From NCBI GenBank assembly GCA_965276755.1, contig OZ255625.1:434001-498000 (forward strand): a stretch of DNA of 64,000 nucleotides, given 5' to 3'. Below, one piece after another: positions 60,496-64,000 of the stretch. The notes under the pieces were generated by a model. It saw nothing but the letters and a program-made list of their open reading frames with translations. It was not told the DNA's origin and did no database searches. The position numbers were made by a program, and so were the translations under genes. How positions within the stretch are numbered: position 1 is the first letter of the stretch; each line of letters opens with the position of its first letter. This DNA comes from CAJCIS01 sp965276755 (GTDB taxonomy: Bacteria; Pseudomonadota; Alphaproteobacteria; Acetobacterales; Acetobacteraceae).

Positions 60496-62305
60496 CACGC
60501 TGCTGCCCTATTACAACCGCGAACTGAACGCGGTGCGCGAACTGGCGGCCGATTTTGCGCGCGCCTATCCGAAGATCGCGGGCCGGCTGCGCCTGACCGA
60601 AGACAATGTGGACGATCCGCATGTGGCGCGCCTGCTTGAAGGCACCGCCTTTTTGGCCGCGCGCGTGCACCAGCGGCTGGATGACGAATTTCCCGAATTG
60701 ACCGACGCGCTGCTGGGCGTTCTCTACCCGCATTATCTGGCGCCAGTGCCCTCGGCAGCCATCGTGCAACTGACCTGTCAGGCAACACAAAAAGTGGGCC
60801 TGACCATTCCCGCCGGCCGCGCGCTGGACAGCGAGAAGGTGCGCGGCGAGAGCTGCCGCTTTCGCACCACCAGTCCATTGACTCTTTGGCCGATTGAAAT
60901 CGAGAGCGTGCGGCTGTCCGGCTTACCACTTGCAGCGCCCGCCAATTCCATGGCGCCGCGCGCGCAATCGGTGCTGCGTATCGCGCTGCGCTGCGCAAAT
61001 GCGGATATGGATTTCAGCACGCTGGGCATAGACCGGCTGCGCTTTTTTATCCGCGCCGCCTCCAATGTCGCCTTGCCGCTGCACGAATTGCTGTGCGGCC
61101 ATGCCGTGTCCGTCGCGCTGGCCGATAGCCCGACCGATCCCGTGCCTGTGCTGCTACCCGGCCACGTGCTGGCGCAGGCGGGTTTTGCGCCCGAGGATGC
61201 TCTTCTGCCCTGGCCCGCGCGGAGTTTTTCCGGTTTCCGGCTGTTGACCGAGTATTTCGCGCTGCCGGAAAAATTTCTGTTCTTTGACATCCAGCGCATC
61301 GATGCCAAAACTTTGCGCGGCGCGGGCAACCGGCTGGAAATTTTCGTCTATCTGGACCGGGCGGCGCCGGAGCTGGAGCGCGTGGTCGGCGCCGACAGCC
61401 TGGCGCTGGGCTGCACGCCCGTCATAAATCTGTTTGCCCATCGCTGCGAGCCGGTGGCGCTGACCCACACTGCCACGGAGTATCGCATCGAGGCCGATGT
61501 GCGGCGGCCTGCTGCTTTGGAAATCTGGCAGGTGGAACGCGTGCGGGAAACGCGCGGCGATGGCTCCTACAGGATGTGGCAGCCGTTCTACCGTTTGCAC
61601 GATGGCGGGGTGGACCCGACCGCCGCGGGGTTTTATGCCGTCACTCGGCGGCCATCCGGCAGCCTGGCCGGCACGGACGTTTTTCTCTCCCCCTGCGACG
61701 CACATTTCGATCCAACCGTGCTGGCGGACGCGGTGCTGTCGGTGGACGCATTGTGCACGAACCGTGATTTGCCGATGGATTTGCCGTTCGGCGGTGGCCG
61801 GCCGGGGCTGAGCCTGGCCGAAGGCATTGCCGCGGTCAGCCGTATAACGTGCATGACCGCGCCCACGCCAAGCCTGCGGCCTACGTTGCGCGCCGAACGT
61901 TTCTGGCCGCTGGTTTCGCATTTGTCGCTTGGGCATCTGTCAGTTGTGGGCGGCGATAGCGCTGCGGGCGCGTTGCGCGAAGTGCTGCGGCTGTATGATT
62001 TGCGCGGCACCGATGCCAGCCGGGCCGCTATCGATGCGCTGCTGTCCGCGACCTCATCGCCTGGCGTGGCACGGGTGCCTGGCGCGCGCGCGGGCGCGTT
62101 TTGCCGTGGGCTGGACGTGACGCTGGAGTGGGATGCGAGTGCCTGGCAGGCGGGTGGGCTGTTCCTGCTGGCTTCGGTCATGGACCGTTTTTTGGCGCTG
62201 CATGCGACGGTGAACAGTTTTGTGCGCACGCGGGCGGTGCTGCGAGGGCAGGCGGGGGTGGCGGCGGCTTGGCCGGCAAGGGCGGGCGCGCAGGTGTTGC
62301 TTTAG
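60488..62305 (+). CDS. tssF: T6SS baseplate protein TssF
   Basis: A 605-residue wedge protein. The N-terminus LLPYYNRELNAVRELAADFA, GRLRLTEDNVDDPHVARLLE and LTDALLGVLYPHYLAPVPS are diagnostic. The middle has LLTEYFALPEKFLFFDI and the C-terminus EVLRLYDLRGTDASRAAID and GLDVTLEWD. It pairs with TssG, which is encoded on the opposite strand 5 kb away. Short repeat R12 follows 5 nt after the stop, between it and convergent tssA. Confidence 0.95.
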   Translation: MSDTLLPYYNRELNAVRELAADFARAYPKIAGRLRLTEDNVDDPHVARLLEGTAFLAARVHQRLDDEFPELTDALLGVLYPHYLAPVPSAAIVQLTCQATQKVGLTIPAGRALDSEKVRGESCRFRTTSPLTLWPIEIESVRLSGLPLAAPANSMAPRAQSVLRIALRCANADMDFSTLGIDRLRFFIRAASNVALPLHELLCGHAVSVALADSPTDPVPVLLPGHVLAQAGFAPEDALLPWPARSFSGFRLLTEYFALPEKFLFFDIQRIDAKTLRGAGNRLEIFVYLDRAAPELERVVGADSLALGCTPVINLFAHRCEPVALTHTATEYRIEADVRRPAALEIWQVERVRETRGDGSYRMWQPFYRLHDGGVDPTAAGFYAVTRRPSGSLAGTDVFLSPCDAHFDPTVLADAVLSVDALCTNRDLPMDLPFGGGRPGLSLAEGIAAVSRITCMTAPTPSLRPTLRAERFWPLVSHLSLGHLSVVGGDSAAGALREVLRLYDLRGTDASRAAIDALLSATSSPGVARVPGARAGAFCRGLDVTLEWDASAWQAGGLFLLASVMDRFLALHATVNSFVRTRAVLRGQAGVAAAWPARAGAQVLL

Positions 62306-62310
62306 GAAGG

Positions 62311-62338
62311 TTGGGGGGGATGGCACATCTCCCCCAAT
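62311..62338. repeat. GC-rich repeat, minimal hairpin R12
   Basis: Only the core hairpin TTGGGGGGGATGGCACATCT followed by CCCCCAA. It lies between convergent tssF and tssA, where it could end both transcripts. It is the shortest copy, suggesting the hairpin is the functional unit. Confidence 0.75.
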
Positions 62339-62343
62339 CTTCA

Positions 62344-63450
62344 CTACCCTTGCGGCCTAATCCCAAGCTGCACCAGCATCTGACCACGCTGAGTTGCATC
62401 GGGCACAATTTCGGTCAGCAACTCGGGCCAGCTCATCCGGCCGCGGCGCACCGCGTCATCCAGTGTATAGGCAAGCGGCGAGTGCGGCTCCGTACGGCGG
62501 AAATAATCTGCGATGCGGGCGAGTTCGCGCAGCATATCCTCGCGCGATTCAGCCTTGCGTGGTGATGCGGCACTGGCCGGCGCGGCGTCGCCAAAGCCCT
62601 CCTCCGGTATCGCCTCTGCCTCCTGCGGCAGCGGCGCGGTTTCGGCAGGTGCGTAGCGCGTGACGGCAGCCATCATGTCGTCGAGAATAGTCTTGATCCG
62701 CCCGGTGGGCGGCGAATCCTTGCCCGCTGCTTCGTCCAGCAGCGTTCCCATCTCAACCCAGGCGGCGAGAGCGGCGCGCAGGCTGGCACGCAGGCCGGCG
62801 AAACTGGTGCCATCCACCGTTCGGGCATCGCGCTCCATATCATCCCATGGCCGCACGCCTGCAGCGATGCGTTGCTGGCGCTTTTTCGCGTCTGCCTCAC
62901 CTTGCAGCTTCATCGAGGCGTCGAATTCCCAGAACGCCACCGGTGCGCCATCCGGCTTGTGAAAGAAGGTTTGTTTGCGTAATGGCTGCACCAGCGTGCC
63001 GTCCCCGCCCTCGCCGTTCAGGCCGGTCACGGGTGCGACGCGGGTCGCAATGCCGTCTTCGTCGGGTTGCGGGTACAGGCCATGATTCCAGAAGCCCTGC
63101 ACCAGGCCGCCCATCAGCCTGGCGCCGGCCTCTATGCCGGCAATGCCTTCACCGCGCACCAGCGCCTCGGTCAGCCACGCGGCAATTTCCAGATCCTTGG
63201 TCAAGCGCGTCAGCGCCTCGGTCGCGAGCTGGCGCACCGTGCGCCACTCGAGCGGCGTGGCGCCATCCTGGGCTTGCGCGGCATCGGCCGTGCGCTCGGC
63301 CGCGCGCGCCTCGGCCCGGGCGTCCCGCAGGCGATAGTACAGTGACGTCGCGGTAAAATCGGTGCGAAGGTCGGTGCCGGCCGGCGATTGACCCGCGATG
63401 GGTGCGAGCATCGCTTCTATGCCAATGGCCGCCGCGAGGTCTGCTGTCAT
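62344..63450 (-). CDS. tssA: T6SS protein TssA
   Basis: A 368-residue protein with the ImpA N-terminal domain: APIAGQSPAGTDLRTDFTAT, GLVQGFWNHGLYPQPDEDG and QPLRKQTFFHKPDG. A variable linker follows (AAVTRYAPAETAPLP). The C-terminus REDMLRELARIADYFRRTEP and SPLAYTLDDAVRRGRMSWPE is the short-type TssA ending. TssA coordinates baseplate and sheath-tube growth. ATG 63450 is set by the family start; the open frame upstream is repeat R13. It is divergent from tssH. Confidence 0.93.
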   Translation of the reverse strand: MTADLAAAIGIEAMLAPIAGQSPAGTDLRTDFTATSLYYRLRDARAEARAAERTADAAQAQDGATPLEWRTVRQLATEALTRLTKDLEIAAWLTEALVRGEGIAGIEAGARLMGGLVQGFWNHGLYPQPDEDGIATRVAPVTGLNGEGGDGTLVQPLRKQTFFHKPDGAPVAFWEFDASMKLQGEADAKKRQQRIAAGVRPWDDMERDARTVDGTSFAGLRASLRAALAAWVEMGTLLDEAAGKDSPPTGRIKTILDDMMAAVTRYAPAETAPLPQEAEAIPEEGFGDAAPASAASPRKAESREDMLRELARIADYFRRTEPHSPLAYTLDDAVRRGRMSWPELLTEIVPDATQRGQMLVQLGIRPQG

Positions 63451-63537
63451 TGCACTCCGTTCTCGTTGGTTGGTGCCACTGGACACCTGTTGCGCTACAA
63501 CATATCGTTCGAGGGGAGCACAGCAAGCGAGAAAAAG

Positions 63538-63637
63538 CTGGGGGAGATGTGCGATCCCCCCAGACCCCCCGTCGATTTTTGAGCGCCGTTCTAAATGATG
63601 CTGGGGGGTCTGGGGGGAATGGCTCCATTCCCCCCAG
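63538..63637. repeat. GC-rich double-hairpin repeat, copy R13 (complete)
   Basis: The left half has GATG-TGC-GATC (one stem mismatch) and the right half AATGG-CTC-CATT, again a covarying stem. It lies in the 211-nt divergent region between tssA and tssH. Confidence 0.88.
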
Positions 63638-63661
63638 TCTTTGACATAACCAGGAATTCCT

Positions 63662-64000
63662 ATGGCCGCGCTTGCCCTGAAATCGTTGATAGAACGGCTG
63701 GATGACCGCGCCCGCGCGTCGCTCGAAGCCGCGGCCGGCCTGACGCTTTCACGCACGCACTACAATGTGGAACTGGAACACTGGCTGCTGAAGCTGATGG
63801 ACGGAACGGGCCATGATCTCAGCCTGATCCTTCGGCATTTCGACATCGATGAAGGACGGCTGGCCGCGGATTTGAACCGCCAGCTGGATCGTCTGAAAAC
63901 CGGCAACAGCCGCGCGCCGGCGCTCTCGCCCGATATCGTCAGCCTGATCCGGGAAGCGTGGCTGCTGGCATCGATCAGCCATGGGCTCGCGCGGGTCCGG
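63662..64000 (+). CDS. tssH: T6SS sheath-recycling ATPase TssH (ClpV), 3' part outside window
   Basis: The first 113 residues are visible and the frame is open to the last base. MAALALKSLIERLDDRARAS and the double-Clp-N region (LTLSRTHYNVELEHWLLKLM, IVSLIREAWLLASI) match ClpV, whose N-domain recognises the TssC N-terminal helix. The AAA+ modules with Walker motifs lie beyond the window. ATG 63662 follows AGGAATTCCT. It would disassemble contracted sheaths. Confidence 0.93.
   Translation, partial: MAALALKSLIERLDDRARASLEAAAGLTLSRTHYNVELEHWLLKLMDGTGHDLSLILRHFDIDEGRLAADLNRQLDRLKTGNSRAPALSPDIVSLIREAWLLASISHGLARVR

Noticed and set aside
63656..63756. Extended N-terminus of tssA running back through repeat R13 to 63756
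   Set aside because: The family start MTADLAAAIGIEAML at 63450 has a proper ribosome site; the upstream part is repeat sequence and would overlap tssH.

Overview
The window is about 64 kb of GC-rich DNA with long co-directional gene runs, frequent 1-8 nt start/stop overlaps and some GTG/TTG starts. Gene content (acetoacetyl-CoA reductase PhaB, PpiD-TrpE facing TpiA-SecG, acetyl-CoA synthetase, CopC/CopD, FkbH-type protein, a complete-looking T6SS) and intergenic hairpin families fit an alphaproteobacterium. I would guess the Acetobacterales, but that is inference because no rRNA or clean marker gene is present.

Layout. 0-5.3 kb: a type II restriction-modification locus (N6-adenine methylase, controller protein, MamI-like endonuclease) disrupted by two identical IS256-family copies, one in the methylase and one in the endonuclease, followed by a decayed coding remnant. 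5.3-8.2 kb: copC, copD and an esterase in one operon. 8.2-9.1 kb: a T6SS effector/immunity pair (Tlde1-like DUF2778 enzyme and a secreted partner) with its own promoter, far from the T6SS locus. 9.2-33.7 kb: ordinary chromosome: YraN, an AidB-like dehydrogenase, MFS exporter plus FkbH-like protein, TonB, AI-2E permease, XRE regulator, Nudix-SseA-MetC operon, a DsbA-like protein, TrpE-PpiD, TpiA-SecG, a secreted GH44 glucanase, Acs, a cardiolipin-synthase-like protein and PhaB. 33.7-34.6 kb: tRNA-Gln(CTG) and a VapBC/FitAB module. 34.8-64 kb: the T6SS locus.

T6SS. Left block on the plus strand: vgrG, a small accessory gene, tagH, tssJ, tssK, [insert of a low-GC trypsin-like protease and a dead IS1595 transposase], tssL, tssM, tagF, pppA, ppkA. 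In the middle, mostly on the minus strand, is an accessory islet. It holds a membrane protein with an HEXXH zinc-protease motif overlapping a small gene (candidate effector/immunity pair), an LprI-like protein and a second HEXXH protein overlapping tssG. Right block: tssB, tssC, a second tssC paralogue, tagJ, tssE, tssF (plus), tssA (minus) and the start of tssH/clpV (plus), cut by the window end. No hcp and no PAAR gene are visible. TagH, PppA, PpkA and TagF point to threonine-phosphorylation control of assembly.

Repeats. Thirteen loci carry a GC-rich element, typically about 100 bp and built of two inverted half-units, each with its own hairpin. Stem substitutions covary, which supports selection on the folded form. 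Copies have been absorbed into coding regions (fkbH-like 3' end, tonB 5' end, LprI-like 5' end). A second, AT-rich hairpin family sits at three gene ends.
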